DNA from: Thalassotalea agarivorans
GTDB taxonomy: Bacteria > Pseudomonadota > Gammaproteobacteria > Enterobacterales > Alteromonadaceae
NCBI RefSeq assembly: GCF_030295955.1
Contig: NZ_AP027363.1
Location: forward strand, 2,767,046 to 2,831,045
Length of the DNA: 64,000 bases
Direction of reading: 5' to 3'
A model generated the notes under the pieces. It saw nothing but the letters and a program-made list of their open reading frames with translations. It was not told where the DNA came from and ran no database searches. Positions 37,692 through 50,081 of the stretch are shown here, one piece after another; within the stretch, counting starts at the first letter, position 1, and every line of letters begins with the position of its first letter. The position numbers and the translations under genes were made by a program.

Positions 37692-38780
37692 TTAGTCTTT
37701 AATTAGCTTTAGGTATTGTTTTGCAATATCTAAAGCGCCTACCTTATCTAGTATTTCTGGCTTCGGTATAACACCTTCTTTGTGTTCTAGTATGCCGTCA
37801 AGCTGATTCGCTAATGCCCCTGAATCGCCAACAGGCCACAAGCAACGAGAGAGCTTGCCCGTTAATATTTCACTTGGACCATGCGGACAGTTTGTACTCA
37901 CTACCGCTACACTAAGTGCCAACGCCTCAACCAAGACGTTGCCAAAGCCTTCATAATCCGACGTTAATACAAGACACTCAGCGTGTTTTATCCAAGCATA
38001 AGGGTTTTGAACAAAACCTGGAGTAATCACCTGATCATCCACCTGATATTTTCGAGCAATTGTTCGCACTTTTTTAATGTTACTGCACAGCACCACTACT
38101 GATATCTTTTGCTTCATTTTAGCCAAGGCGCTAAAAAGAACATCATGTCTTTTTTGCTTGGCCACACGGCCAACATGAATAATATAGGGATGCTTGGGAA
38201 TACCCATTTGTTTTTCTTGTGCAAACCGCTTTATTTCTTGGAAATTAAAGGGGTTATAAATGCGCGTTATGGATTTTGGGACAAGCCAATCCAATGATTC
38301 GATTTCACTTTTAATACCGTCTGATACTGCCACTAGATTTTCACCAGACAACCTTTGTTTAGATGATTTCAGGTAGCGATAGGAAAAGAAACCAAGCTTA
38401 GTTTGACGTTCAAGCTCACCTTTAATCGAGTTATGTACTACATAAAATACGTTATTTATTTTTGATTGGGTGAGTAAATTATTCGCTTTGTCTAAGTGTG
38501 AAAGCACTAAATCAGCAGGAATTGGTAACCCATCAAACCAACGTTCCAATAACTTAATACTGTAACGCTTTCGCCAAAAAGCATCTATCTTGCGTCGATT
38601 ATCTATATATAAAAACTCGACATCAATGTCGACAGGAAGGTCATAATCGTGCTTTTTTACTAGAGACAAAAACGTCACTTTATGTCCCAAAGCCTGCAGA
38701 GACTGCGCCAACACAATCGCCATTTTTTCTGCGCCGCCACCAGATAAGCTGTCGATGACACAAACGATGTGTTTTTGCAT
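37692..38780 (-). CDS. Glycosyltransferase family 4 protein
   Basis: This 362-residue GT-B glycosyltransferase begins with IDSLSGGGAEKMAIVLAQSL, a donor-site glycine loop. The C-terminal half has IIHVGRVAKQKRHDVLFSAL and EGFGNVLVEALAL, the GT4 EX7E-type nucleotide-sugar site. It probably adds a sugar to a surface polysaccharide or glycolipid; donor and acceptor cannot be inferred. It lies 12 bases downstream of another glycosyltransferase-like gene and near a Wzi-like gene. Confidence 0.85.
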   Translation of the reverse strand: MQKHIVCVIDSLSGGGAEKMAIVLAQSLQALGHKVTFLSLVKKHDYDLPVDIDVEFLYIDNRRKIDAFWRKRYSIKLLERWFDGLPIPADLVLSHLDKANNLLTQSKINNVFYVVHNSIKGELERQTKLGFFSYRYLKSSKQRLSGENLVAVSDGIKSEIESLDWLVPKSITRIYNPFNFQEIKRFAQEKQMGIPKHPYIIHVGRVAKQKRHDVLFSALAKMKQKISVVVLCSNIKKVRTIARKYQVDDQVITPGFVQNPYAWIKHAECLVLTSDYEGFGNVLVEALALSVAVVSTNCPHGPSEILTGKLSRCLWPVGDSGALANQLDGILEHKEGVIPKPEILDKVGALDIAKQYLKLIKD

Positions 38781-38792
38781 AGCAATCCTTTA

Positions 38793-39839
38793 TTAGTTTG
38801 ACATAAGTGCTTCTAGTATAGTGCTTAAACCATTTTTTAACGGCGGCTGAGAACTTACCCCTTGTTGTTTGAATAATGTCATCACTTTTGTCGCTTGAAT
38901 CACTATTTTCTTGGGTTCAACTGCAAGGGTAAGCCCTTCACTTTGAAATTGCTGTAAGCGGCGATATTGGTCTTTAGCTATTGCCTGGCATAACGACGGC
39001 ACTTGCATTGCCGCAGACTGAACTAAGGTATCTCCCGCGCTTATGACAACAAGTTCCGCTAACTTGAGCAAACCGACAAAGGTATCGTTTTGCAATGCCC
39101 TAACATACGTGATGGCCGCTGAGTTTTCAGGGGCTTCATAAGGGTAGTTTGGACCAATAACCACGATACAATGAAGCTTGAGTGCTTGCGATAACTGCAG
39201 CGCATAGTCATTAAAAAGCTCCGTCGCATAAAGTCCGTTAATATGGTGGCCACCTGATCCAGCGCTTAACAACACAAAAGGTTTATCGTTCAAGTTATGG
39301 TCGATTAACCATTGCTGCGTTTTTGCGATATCAGGCTCATTGTAAACCGCGTCAATGTGCGTAGGTCTCGCCGCAGGAAAAATCCGAAGCTTTAAACGTG
39401 CAACAAGCGATAATGGCGGTAAGCAGAAGCTTGGTTGAACAACAAAATGATGGTCTATGTAAGGCAAGCGGTTTAATTTGAGACCACGCGCTCTTTTTTT
39501 CTTGTGTTGAGAAATAAAGACAACTTTTGCACCTAAGCGTTTTGCTAATTTGAATTGTTTCGCCCGACCAGACGCATCAAAGATGACTACATCTGGCTGA
39601 AATTCTTTCAATGCCTGTTCAACCGCTTTTGAATCCTTTGTTGCTGACCCTTTTGAACCAAAAACTGTATATGGACAGTGTGCGGTATAAGGCGCTCTCT
39701 CATTCAAAATAAATGCGATTTCAGCATTTGCTCTTTTTTCTTGTAGTGCATCAGCCACCAGCAAACTGCGCATATATTCACCCATACCTTCGGGTGAAGA
39801 TACAGGAATAAAAAGCACCTTTAACGGTTGATTTTCCAA
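38793..39839 (-). CDS. MurG-like GT-B glycosyltransferase superfamily protein
   Basis: This 348-residue protein has a GT-B-like layout: an N-terminal fold starting KVLFIPVSSPEGMGEYMRS and a C-terminal half with LLSAGSGGHHING and LVVISAGDTLVQSAAMQVPSL, resembling the sugar-nucleotide site of MurG-type enzymes. I do not recognise a specific family member. It is the first gene of a two-gene minus-strand unit with the GT4 gene and is divergent from the Wzi-like gene. Confidence 0.65.
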   Translation of the reverse strand: MENQPLKVLFIPVSSPEGMGEYMRSLLVADALQEKRANAEIAFILNERAPYTAHCPYTVFGSKGSATKDSKAVEQALKEFQPDVVIFDASGRAKQFKLAKRLGAKVVFISQHKKKRARGLKLNRLPYIDHHFVVQPSFCLPPLSLVARLKLRIFPAARPTHIDAVYNEPDIAKTQQWLIDHNLNDKPFVLLSAGSGGHHINGLYATELFNDYALQLSQALKLHCIVVIGPNYPYEAPENSAAITYVRALQNDTFVGLLKLAELVVISAGDTLVQSAAMQVPSLCQAIAKDQYRRLQQFQSEGLTLAVEPKKIVIQATKVMTLFKQQGVSSQPPLKNGLSTILEALMSN

Positions 39840-39931
39840 CTAAAGCACCAAGTATTTAAAAAAAGACTAAGTTCCTATTCTAGCCTTTGATACACTACGA
39901 AGTCATTAAAAAGAACAACAAGGATTTAGCG

Positions 39932-41452
39932 ATGCTTTTTTCCAAAGCCAGCATAGTATTAAGCGCTGCATTGTTATACTCCGCGTTTTCGAACGCGGCA
40001 AAATGGATTGATACCGACAACCTTACGCTTAGACATCATATACAACTGCTTGCTGATACAGGGATATTATCAGCGCCTACTTCGACTTATCCACTAAAAT
40101 GGGCCTCGATCGCTGGAGATCTAAATAAAGCCCAATCGTCGAATTTATCAGCGTCACAACAATATGCATTGAATTATGTATTGGCGGCATATCAAGCCCA
40201 GCAAAAGACAATGCAGTTAAACGTGCGATTGCAAGCAAGCAAAAACGAACGTTTTTTCACAGGTTTTGGTGATGAAGTGCGTGACAAAGCCAAATTGACG
40301 GCAAGTGCACAGTACAATGGTGAGCGATTTTTTGGCAAGTTATCACTAAATGCCCTGCCCGCTATCGATGATGCAACAAATTATAGCGATCAAAACACGA
40401 TTAATGTTGATTATAGTTACGTTGCCATGACGCTTGGAAATTGGTTGCTGTCTGCCGGCAGTGTTTCTCAATGGTATGGCCCAGGTTTAGATACCAGTTT
40501 AGTGTTATCCAACAATGCGCGTCCTATGCCTGGCATAACCGTAAGCCGCAATGATTCTTCGGCATTTGAGACCCCATGGCTAAGTTGGATAGGCCCATGG
40601 ACCTACACCGCAACCATGTCTAAACTTGAGCAGCAACGCTTTGTACCGGACGCATTACTCTTTCAAAACCGAGGGACGCTTCGACCATTTACAGGACTAG
40701 AACTTGGTATTTCGTGGGTCGCTCAATGGGGTGGCGAAGGCCAACCAAGCGGCGTTTCGGACTTCTTTGATATTATATTAGGTAAGGAAGATTGTGCGGT
40801 CAATATTGACCCCTGTCCGCCAGGTCAAGATACACAGTTCGGTAACCAGTTGGCGGGGTATGACGTTCGATGGTCTGATACTCTGTTTGAGCTACCATAT
40901 GCGCTCTATTATCAAACTATTGGCGAAGACAAATCACCTAATTTTGGCGTGACAGATAAGGGCCATCTTTTCGGTATTGAAATTAGACCATTTGTAAACA
41001 ATACACCTTGGCTATTTAACCTTGAATATACAGATACCTTTGCCGTTGATTGCGGTGGACGTGGTGGCGTTTTAGGCAATTGTTATTACGAGCATAATAT
41101 ATACGAGAGCGGCTACAGGTACCATCGCAGAAGCATTGGCGGCCAATATGATAATGATGCGACCAGCGTTGTGCTTACTGTGCTTGCTCCACTTTCGTGG
41201 GCTAACCATTGGCAAAGCAAACTCCGCTACATCGAACTAAACAAAGATAATAGCGATAAATACAAATCACAGCCTTGGCTGGGTAATACGCTATCAAAAG
41301 TTGCCCAAGAGTTATGGCAGTTTGACAATCAAGTGAGTTTTAATATGCTCGATAGCCAAGTGATGCTTGGTGTTTCTATTACGCAACGTGATGATGGTGT
41401 TCAAAGCGATACAGACGCCAATGTTTACGGAAGTTGGCAATACAATTTTTAG
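39932..41452 (+). CDS. Capsule assembly Wzi family outer-membrane protein
   Basis: I start at ATG 39932, which follows AAGGA, giving 506 residues; a TTG at 39887 would add 15 without a signal-peptide fit. There is a signal peptide (about 1-22, ending FSNAA), then a domain WIDTDNLTLRHHIQLLADTGIL and a beta-barrel with SVSQWYGPGLDTSLVLSNNARPMP. These fit the Wzi family, which anchors capsule on the cell surface. The barrel ends in WQYNF with a terminal Phe. The two nearby glycosyltransferases suggest a surface polysaccharide. Confidence 0.85.
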   Translation: MLFSKASIVLSAALLYSAFSNAAKWIDTDNLTLRHHIQLLADTGILSAPTSTYPLKWASIAGDLNKAQSSNLSASQQYALNYVLAAYQAQQKTMQLNVRLQASKNERFFTGFGDEVRDKAKLTASAQYNGERFFGKLSLNALPAIDDATNYSDQNTINVDYSYVAMTLGNWLLSAGSVSQWYGPGLDTSLVLSNNARPMPGITVSRNDSSAFETPWLSWIGPWTYTATMSKLEQQRFVPDALLFQNRGTLRPFTGLELGISWVAQWGGEGQPSGVSDFFDIILGKEDCAVNIDPCPPGQDTQFGNQLAGYDVRWSDTLFELPYALYYQTIGEDKSPNFGVTDKGHLFGIEIRPFVNNTPWLFNLEYTDTFAVDCGGRGGVLGNCYYEHNIYESGYRYHRRSIGGQYDNDATSVVLTVLAPLSWANHWQSKLRYIELNKDNSDKYKSQPWLGNTLSKVAQELWQFDNQVSFNMLDSQVMLGVSITQRDDGVQSDTDANVYGSWQYNF

Positions 41453-41572
41453 CGAGTCGATATAATGCTATATGCCTAGCTAATAATTATTAATTATATC
41501 TGCATAAAAATTTGTTGTTGCAACCTACCCGTAACTGCGGTAAAAATAAGTCAGTTAGATAGAGAGATATCG

Positions 41573-41635
41573 ATGAATACTACGAAGCAAACCTTATTAC
41601 TAAACCTCCTCCTCGCGACATTATCGCGCGGTTAG
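41573..41635 (+). CDS. leuL: leu operon leader peptide
   Basis: This 20-residue ORF reads MNTTKQTLLLNLLLATLSRG and contains seven leucine codons, six in two triplets. It lies between the Wzi-like gene and leuA and is followed by an attenuator hairpin, the classic layout for leucine-controlled transcription attenuation. An SD-like AGAGAG precedes the ATG. Confidence 0.9.
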   Translation: MNTTKQTLLLNLLLATLSRG

Positions 41636-41700
41636 GTCGTTGTTTGCTTTTTTAATTAGAACACATTCCAGAAACCCGCGCTAAATACGCGGGTTTTTTT
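41614..41700 (+). promoter_or_regulatory. leu attenuator region
   Basis: A small pause hairpin CGCGA/TCGCG (41614-41618, 41624-41628) overlaps the end of the leader peptide. The terminator stem AAACCCGCG/CGCGGGTTT (41672-41680, 41688-41696) is followed by T residues. The segment GCGCGGTT at about 41627-41632 can pair with the 5' arm of the terminator as an antiterminator. Ribosome stalling at Leu codons would favour read-through into leuA. Confidence 0.85.
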
Positions 41701-41743
41701 ATACCTGTAAATTGGTGCAGCATTGAATCTAAAGGAATAAGTC

Positions 41744-44411
<2,668 letters not shown>

Positions 44412-44412
<1 letters not shown>

Positions 44413-45818
44413 TGATGACTTCTCAAGCAATCACATTATATGACAAGTTATGGCAACGACATATTGTCGATGAAACGCCCGGAGAAACGCCACTTATTTA
44501 CGTAGATCGCCACTTAATTCACGAAGTGACATCGCCACAAGCTTTCGCTAACTTGCGTTTTCACGATCGTCCATTGAGACATCCACAGCGCACGACAGCA
44601 ACAATGGATCACAACATTTCGACGCGTTCAATTGAAATCCATGCTGCAGGTGAAGGTGCTGCCAACCAGCTAAGAACACTAGAGAAAAACTGCAAAGCGT
44701 TCGATATTGAGCTGTTTGGTATGGGCCACAAAAACCAAGGCATAGTGCATGTTATGGGGCCAGAATTAGGTTTAACCTTACCAGGCACTGTGATTGTTTG
44801 TGGTGACTCTCATACTGCAACGCATGGTGCGTTTGGTGCATTAGCGTTTGGCATAGGCACATCAGAAGTAGAACATGTTTTTGCAACACAAACACTTCGC
44901 CAAAATAAAGCAAAATCGATGAAAATCGAAATCACAGGTGATGTTGGCGTTGGCATTAGTGCGAAAGATATTATTCTAGCCATCATCGGTAAAACCGGCA
45001 GCGCCGGTGCCACTGGCTACGTAGTGGAATACTGCGGTGACGCCATCAAAAAATTATCGATGGAAGAACGTATGACCATTTGTAACATGAGTATCGAATT
45101 TGGCGCGAAAGCAGGCCTTATCGCGCCAGATGAGACAACCTTTGAATATTTAAAAGGTCGTGAATACGCGCCAAAAGATGATCTGTGGCAAATGGCTGTA
45201 GAAGATTGGCGTAGCCTTAAAACAGACGATGGTGCCGCATTTGACGCCGTTGTTACGCTAAAAGGTGAAGACATCAAAGCACAAGTGACATGGGGCACAA
45301 ACCCAGGGCAAGTGGTTTCTGTCGATGGCGCAGTGCCCGCACCGGAAGATTTTAGCGATCCAGTTGAAAAAGAGTCTTGTGTCAATGCTTTGAAATATAT
45401 GGATTTAGCGCCAGGCACAAAAATAACAGATATATCAGTTAACAAAGTCTTTATCGGTTCATGTACGAATTCTCGTATCGAAGATTTGCGCGCAGCGGCG
45501 GCAATTGCTCGCGGCAAAAAAGTTGCAAGCTCTGTTGAGGCGATCGTTGTGCCAGGTTCTTATCGCGTGAAAGAACAAGCCGAGCAAGAAGGGTTAGCAG
45601 ATATATTTACTGAGGCAGGCTTTCAATGGCGCTTACCTGGCTGTTCAATGTGCTTAGGTATGAACGATGACATTTTAGCGGAAGGCGATCGTTGTGCATC
45701 TACAAGTAATCGTAACTTTGAAGGACGACAAGGGCGCGGCAGTCGTACCCACTTAGTGAGTCCTGAAATGGCAGCTGCTGCAGCGATTGCAGGGCATTTT
45801 GTAGACGTTAACGGTTAA
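44412..45818 (+). CDS. leuC: 3-isopropylmalate dehydratase large subunit
   Basis: LeuC with LeuD isomerises 2- to 3-isopropylmalate through a [4Fe-4S] cluster. The 468-residue protein has the aconitase-type ligand cysteines in [14 protein letters not shown] and [10 protein letters not shown], and [19 protein letters not shown] near residue 130. The start is ATG 44412, or the adjacent ATG 44415, overlapping the leuB stop. leuD begins ten bases after it. Confidence 0.97.
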
Positions 45819-45828
45819 GGAGAGAACA

Positions 45829-46428
45829 ATGGAAAAGTTTACTACACATCACGGTTTAGTCGTGCCATTAGATGCTGCTAACGTCGACACAGACCAAATT
45901 ATTCCAAAGCAGTTTTTGCAAAAAACTGAGCGCGTTGGTTTTGGCCAGCACTTGTTTCATGATTGGCGGTATTTAGATCACGAAGGCAAACAAGAAAATC
46001 CAGATTTTATTATTAACCAACCTAAATATAAATCAGCCTCTATCTTATTGGCTCGTGAGAACTTCGGATGCGGCTCTAGTAGAGAACACGCGCCATGGGC
46101 ATTGCAAGAGTACGGTTTTAAAGTCATTATCGCGCCGAGTTTTGCCGATATATTCTATGGCAACTGCATTAACATTGGTGTTTTACCTATAAAACTGGCC
46201 GATGAGCAAATTAATCAATTGTTTGCCGCTGCCAATAACGCCGAACTATCACTAGAAGTTAATTTAGAAGCGCAGTATGTGAAAGCTGGCGATGTAAGTT
46301 TTAGCTTCGAATTAGACAAATTCCATAAATATTGTCTCGTAGAAGGTATAGATAGCGTCGGTTGGACCCTTACAAAATTAGATAAAATTAAGGCGTATGA
46401 AACAACCAGACCTGCTTGGTTAAAATAA
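45829..46428 (+). CDS. leuD: 3-isopropylmalate dehydratase small subunit
   Basis: LeuD is the swivel-domain subunit of isopropylmalate isomerase. The 199-residue protein has [13 protein letters not shown], the substrate-binding loop [15 protein letters not shown] and [21 protein letters not shown] precedes the start. It ends the leuABCD operon, followed at once by a terminator. Confidence 0.97.
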   Translation: MEKFTTHHGLVVPLDAANVDTDQIIPKQFLQKTERVGFGQHLFHDWRYLDHEGKQENPDFIINQPKYKSASILLARENFGCGSSREHAPWALQEYGFKVIIAPSFADIFYGNCINIGVLPIKLADEQINQLFAAANNAELSLEVNLEAQYVKAGDVSFSFELDKFHKYCLVEGIDSVGWTLTKLDKIKAYETTRPAWLK

Positions 46429-46455
46429 AAAAAGGAGCTTAGGCTCCTTTTTTAT
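46429..46455. terminator. Terminator after leuD
   Basis: The stem AAAAAGGAGC / GCTCCTTTTT with a four-base loop starts one base after the leuD stop. A residues on the left make it usable also for the convergent gspA-like gene. Confidence 0.88.
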
Positions 46456-46511
46456 TGCTTCAATACAACACCGCTGCATTAATGCTTTTGAATTTCTACC
46501 TTACAAAAGGG

Positions 46512-48056
46512 TTACCAGCTGGTTAGTGCTGGTAGCGAAAATACATAGCCATCCATTGATAGGACAACATGTTGCGGATGGATTTCCTCAAGAACAACGT
46601 TTGGCGCAATTAAACTGCCTTCGTATTTGTCGCGACCATTAACTCGAACCCAACCCTCGCCTTGCGTTGCGTACATATGCATTTCAAAGGCTAATGATGG
46701 CACAGCCTCTTGCACATGAGTAGGCATTTGAGAAAGCGGCGTTACATCGCTTTCGTTAGACAGCTCTGACACTGCAACCTCATCACTCTCTTCATTGCCA
46801 TTGTCGGTTTCTTCCATGGCATTTTGAAACAACGTCATCATCTCGTCAGACACGCCATCGACGGCTTCAACTGTGAATGTTTGAGATGCGTTGTCAGGTG
46901 CAGTCGACGCGTAGTCTCCCAAATCAGTATAGCCAGAGGTTTCACCCAAGATTAAAGGCTGTTGCTCTGCTTGTTGCTGAGCGGCTTGCTGTTGCGCGCT
47001 AATCGATGCATCTAATGCTTTTTGTTGCTGTTCAACGTTGTCACTTAATTGGTTGATCGCTGTGATTAAATCCGCTTGTTGCTGCTGTTCTTTGGTTTGT
47101 TGTGTTATCGCAGTATATTGCTCCTGCGCTGACTGCTGATAAAAATGAAACGTGATAAAACCGGCTGCTGCACAAACAAAAGAAAACGCGCCACCGTATA
47201 TCAATGGTTTAAAATCCATACTGGGCGATTTCGGCTTATCTTGCGTATCAAAAACGAGCACTTCGCGGGCAACTTGGTCGACCGTTTTTTTACTTACACT
47301 ATCCACTTTTTCTAGATAACTGTGTAATAACGCTTTGTCGGCGAGTAAATTAATCAACCGAGGAATACCGCCACTTTTCTGATATATACGGCTAATTGCA
47401 GATTTACTAAACAGGTGTGGTTCAGAACCGGCAACCTCTAGGCGGTGGGCGATATACTGAAACACTTCCTTTTTGGTCAATGGCATCAAGTGATAACGTG
47501 CTGTAATGCGCTGCGCAAGCTGTCTCAAATCTCTTCGGTGAAGGAGCGTTTTCAGCTCAGGTTGGCCGATTAACACAATTTGCATCAGCTTTTGTGTATT
47601 CGTTTCTAAGTTAGTGAGTAGTCGCAACTGCTCTAATACTTCAGCCTGCAAATGCTGCGCTTCATCAATAATCAACAGGGTGTTTTTATTTTCCTGATGA
47701 TTTTGCGTTAATTTTTTAAGAATCTTATCTGTCAGGGTTTTTAATGACGGATCGGTTTTTCTGTAACGAATCTTCAACTGGTCACATATTGTCGCTAACA
47801 ATTCATGGCTCGATAGCGTTGGATTAAGTATGTAAGCAACTTCAGTATTCTCTGGTACACGCTCTAATACATAGCGACTAATGGTTGTTTTCCCTGTCCC
47901 TACTTCGCCAGTGAGCAATACAAAGCCACCACTTTCGCCTAAACCATGAGACAAGTGTTGTAGTGCTTCTTTATGCCTGTCGCTAAGAAACAAAAATGCA
48001 GGGTTGGGCGCTATTGAAAATGGCGCCTGAGAAAATCCAAAATAATTGAGATACAT
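46512..48056 (-). CDS. GspA/ExeA-type ATPase fused to a GspB-like C-terminal domain
   Basis: GspA and GspB place the type II secretin in the peptidoglycan in Aeromonas and Vibrio. This 514-residue protein has an N-terminal AAA ATPase (Walker A GEVGTGKT at 50-57, Walker B LLIIDEAQ at 127-134). One membrane span (about 285-306), a glutamine-rich coiled coil (308-368), an acidic linker and a C-terminal domain (about 452-512) follow. That domain reads WVRVNGRDKYEGSLI then LEEIHPQHVVLSMDGYVFSL, which matches the T2SS GspB domain. No separate gspB follows, so this looks like a natural GspA-GspB fusion. No other T2SS genes are in the window. Confidence 0.78.
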   Translation of the reverse strand: MYLNYFGFSQAPFSIAPNPAFLFLSDRHKEALQHLSHGLGESGGFVLLTGEVGTGKTTISRYVLERVPENTEVAYILNPTLSSHELLATICDQLKIRYRKTDPSLKTLTDKILKKLTQNHQENKNTLLIIDEAQHLQAEVLEQLRLLTNLETNTQKLMQIVLIGQPELKTLLHRRDLRQLAQRITARYHLMPLTKKEVFQYIAHRLEVAGSEPHLFSKSAISRIYQKSGGIPRLINLLADKALLHSYLEKVDSVSKKTVDQVAREVLVFDTQDKPKSPSMDFKPLIYGGAFSFVCAAAGFITFHFYQQSAQEQYTAITQQTKEQQQQADLITAINQLSDNVEQQQKALDASISAQQQAAQQQAEQQPLILGETSGYTDLGDYASTAPDNASQTFTVEAVDGVSDEMMTLFQNAMEETDNGNEESDEVAVSELSNESDVTPLSQMPTHVQEAVPSLAFEMHMYATQGEGWVRVNGRDKYEGSLIAPNVVLEEIHPQHVVLSMDGYVFSLPALTSW

Positions 48057-48128
48057 GCCTAATTCATTAAAAAAGCCTTTACGGCGATGCTGTAAAAACT
48101 AACCTGTTCAATTGCTGATGTCAAAGCT

Positions 48129-49424
48129 ATGATACACTGTGAAAACAATTGCCGTAAAAACTTTAACAGCTTGAAACAAACTCAACTACAAATCTCTGAT
48201 TTAGATACCTATTTGGTGGGCGGTGCTGTGCGTGACTCACTATTGGGTCATCCAGTAAAAGATAAAGATTACTTGGTCGTTGGCGCAGACGTTGAGCGCA
48301 TGCTGTCGTTGGGCTTTACCCAAGTTGGTAAGGATTTTCCTGTCTTCCTTCATCCGGAATCAAAAGACGAATATGCGTTGGCTCGCACTGAAAAAAAGGC
48401 CGGACAGGGCTATGCAGGCTTTACTTGCTATGCTGAGCCGGACGTTACACTCGAGCAAGATCTATTGAGGCGAGACCTTACAATTAATGCGATGGCAATA
48501 GCAAAAGACGGTAGTTTGCTAGATCCATACGATGGGCAAGCCGATCTAGATAATCGACTTTTAAGGCACGTATCACCTGCTTTTGTTGAAGACCCGTTAC
48601 GTGTGCTTCGTGTCGCACGTTTTGCTGCTAGATACCACCAATATGGTTTTGTCGTTGCAGAAGAAACACTGTCATTAATGACACAACTATCTCAATCAGG
48701 CGAGCTAAACACTTTGTCAGGCGAGAGAGTATGGCAAGAAATGGTGCGAGCTTTAGCTGAACCCAATCCCGAAATATTTATCGAAGTGCTGCGCGCCTGC
48801 GGCGCCTTGGCAGCACTTTTACCAGAATTGGATAAGCTTTGGGGAATACCTAATCCGGCGCAGTGGCACCCAGAAATAGACTCCGGCGTTCATACCCTGA
48901 TGGTGCTTAAGCAAGCGGTGATATATACCAAGGACACTAAAATTAGATTTGCCACGCTAATGCATGACGTTGGTAAAGGGCTTACGCCAGAAAATGAGTG
49001 GCCTTCGCATCGAGGACATGAAAAGGCCGGTATAGCACTGATAGACAACGTTTGTGAGCGTTTAAGAATACCCAACGACTATAGAAAACTTGCTAGATTA
49101 GTCAGTGAGTTTCATTTACATGCGCATCGGGCATTTGAGCTGAAACCTGTAACCATTTTAAAAGTTTTTAATGCCTTAGATATTTGGCGTAATCCAGATA
49201 TGTTAGATGCCTTTGTAATCAGTTGCCAAGCGGACTTTACAGGCCGCACCGGTAGTGAGCAAAGTCCATACCCGCAAGCCGATTACTTAATGCAATGTGC
49301 TAAAGCATGCAGTTCGATTAGCGCTCGCCATTTTGTCGAACGAGGCTTGCAAGGAGCCCAAATAAAGCAGGCAATTATTGAAAACAGGATTGCTGCAATT
49401 GACGAAATAAAAAAGGCCGTTTGA
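48129..49424 (+). CDS. cca: CCA tRNA nucleotidyltransferase
   Basis: Cca adds or repairs the 3' CCA of tRNAs. The 431-residue protein has the polymerase-beta motif YLVGGAVRDSLLG, the catalytic aspartates in VKDKDYLVVG, the RRDLTINAMA segment and an HD phosphohydrolase domain (FATLMHDVGKGLTP). The N-terminus is about 27 residues longer than in E. coli; TTG 48171 is a possible later start and neither start has a clear ribosome-binding site. It is divergent from the gspA-like gene. Confidence 0.95.
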   Translation: MIHCENNCRKNFNSLKQTQLQISDLDTYLVGGAVRDSLLGHPVKDKDYLVVGADVERMLSLGFTQVGKDFPVFLHPESKDEYALARTEKKAGQGYAGFTCYAEPDVTLEQDLLRRDLTINAMAIAKDGSLLDPYDGQADLDNRLLRHVSPAFVEDPLRVLRVARFAARYHQYGFVVAEETLSLMTQLSQSGELNTLSGERVWQEMVRALAEPNPEIFIEVLRACGALAALLPELDKLWGIPNPAQWHPEIDSGVHTLMVLKQAVIYTKDTKIRFATLMHDVGKGLTPENEWPSHRGHEKAGIALIDNVCERLRIPNDYRKLARLVSEFHLHAHRAFELKPVTILKVFNALDIWRNPDMLDAFVISCQADFTGRTGSEQSPYPQADYLMQCAKACSSISARHFVERGLQGAQIKQAIIENRIAAIDEIKKAV

Positions 49425-49675
49425 CAATTAATACAGACACCACTATTGTCGTAAGTCATACCTGTTTAAAGGACTAAATAGAGGTTGGTTATATGCCATT
49501 TTTAAGGAAAGAAGTAGATTCTTTTAATTATTTTTATCTAAAGTGTGTGTTAATTGCACTGAGATCCCTTTTCCGCTGGCACAGAATGCTTTTGCAAAGA
49601 AGCCAGATCTAAGCACCAGCTAGCAAAAAATCCAACATAAATATCTTGTATTAAAGCATTGTAAGGGGCGCAAAC
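49425..49675. other. Intergenic region after cca
   Basis: These 251 bases lack an obvious terminator after cca and contain no convincing ORF or RNA gene. A GGGG-containing ribosome-binding site at its end precedes the next small gene. Confidence 0.4.
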
Positions 49676-49879
49676 ATGAAAACATTGGTAGTTATCTTGT
49701 TAGCGATAGCAGTACATTTACTAGTCACTCATTTTTTTATTTCGTCTTACAACCCGTTTGTGGATGAGTTTAATCTACCTAAGCTAATTCTAGATGTTTT
49801 AGTCTTTGTTCTAATTTGCTTGATTATTAATGGAGTTTGGAGTTTTATAACTAAATATTTCAAAAAGCAGCAAAGCTAG
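49676..49879 (+). CDS. Small two-span membrane protein, unknown
   Basis: This 67-residue protein has two hydrophobic segments (about residues 3-22 and 36-58) and a lysine-rich C-terminus (ITKYFKKQQS). AAGGGG lies nine bases before the ATG. I do not recognise the family. It stands alone between cca and the convergent DUF2375-like gene. Confidence 0.55.
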   Translation: MKTLVVILLAIAVHLLVTHFFISSYNPFVDEFNLPKLILDVLVFVLICLIINGVWSFITKYFKKQQS

Positions 49880-50049
49880 CAATTCAAATAGGTTTAGCTA
49901 TCATCGAACCCCAACTAGTTAATCTTAAGACTAGCCTTAGATTCTGTTCATCGAGTAAGAAAGCGTGCCAATCATCAAGGAGCAAATCAGTATCCTAACT
50001 CCCCAAAGGGCAGCGATACATAGCATTGATGCATAAGCACCTAAAAAAT

Positions 50050-50076
50050 AAAAAAGGCCGTTTAACGGCCTTTTTT
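50050..50076. terminator. Terminator between the small membrane protein gene and the DUF2375-like gene
   Basis: The stem AAAAAGGCCGTT / AACGGCCTTTTT with a one-base spacer is flanked by A and T runs. It ends just before the stop of the minus-strand gene at 50082 and is symmetric enough to work in both directions. Confidence 0.85.
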
Positions 50077-50081
50077 GATAC

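Noticed and set aside
45017-45517. 166-codon minus-strand ORF
   Set aside because: It is a shadow of leuC, whose cluster-binding cysteines and length are intact.
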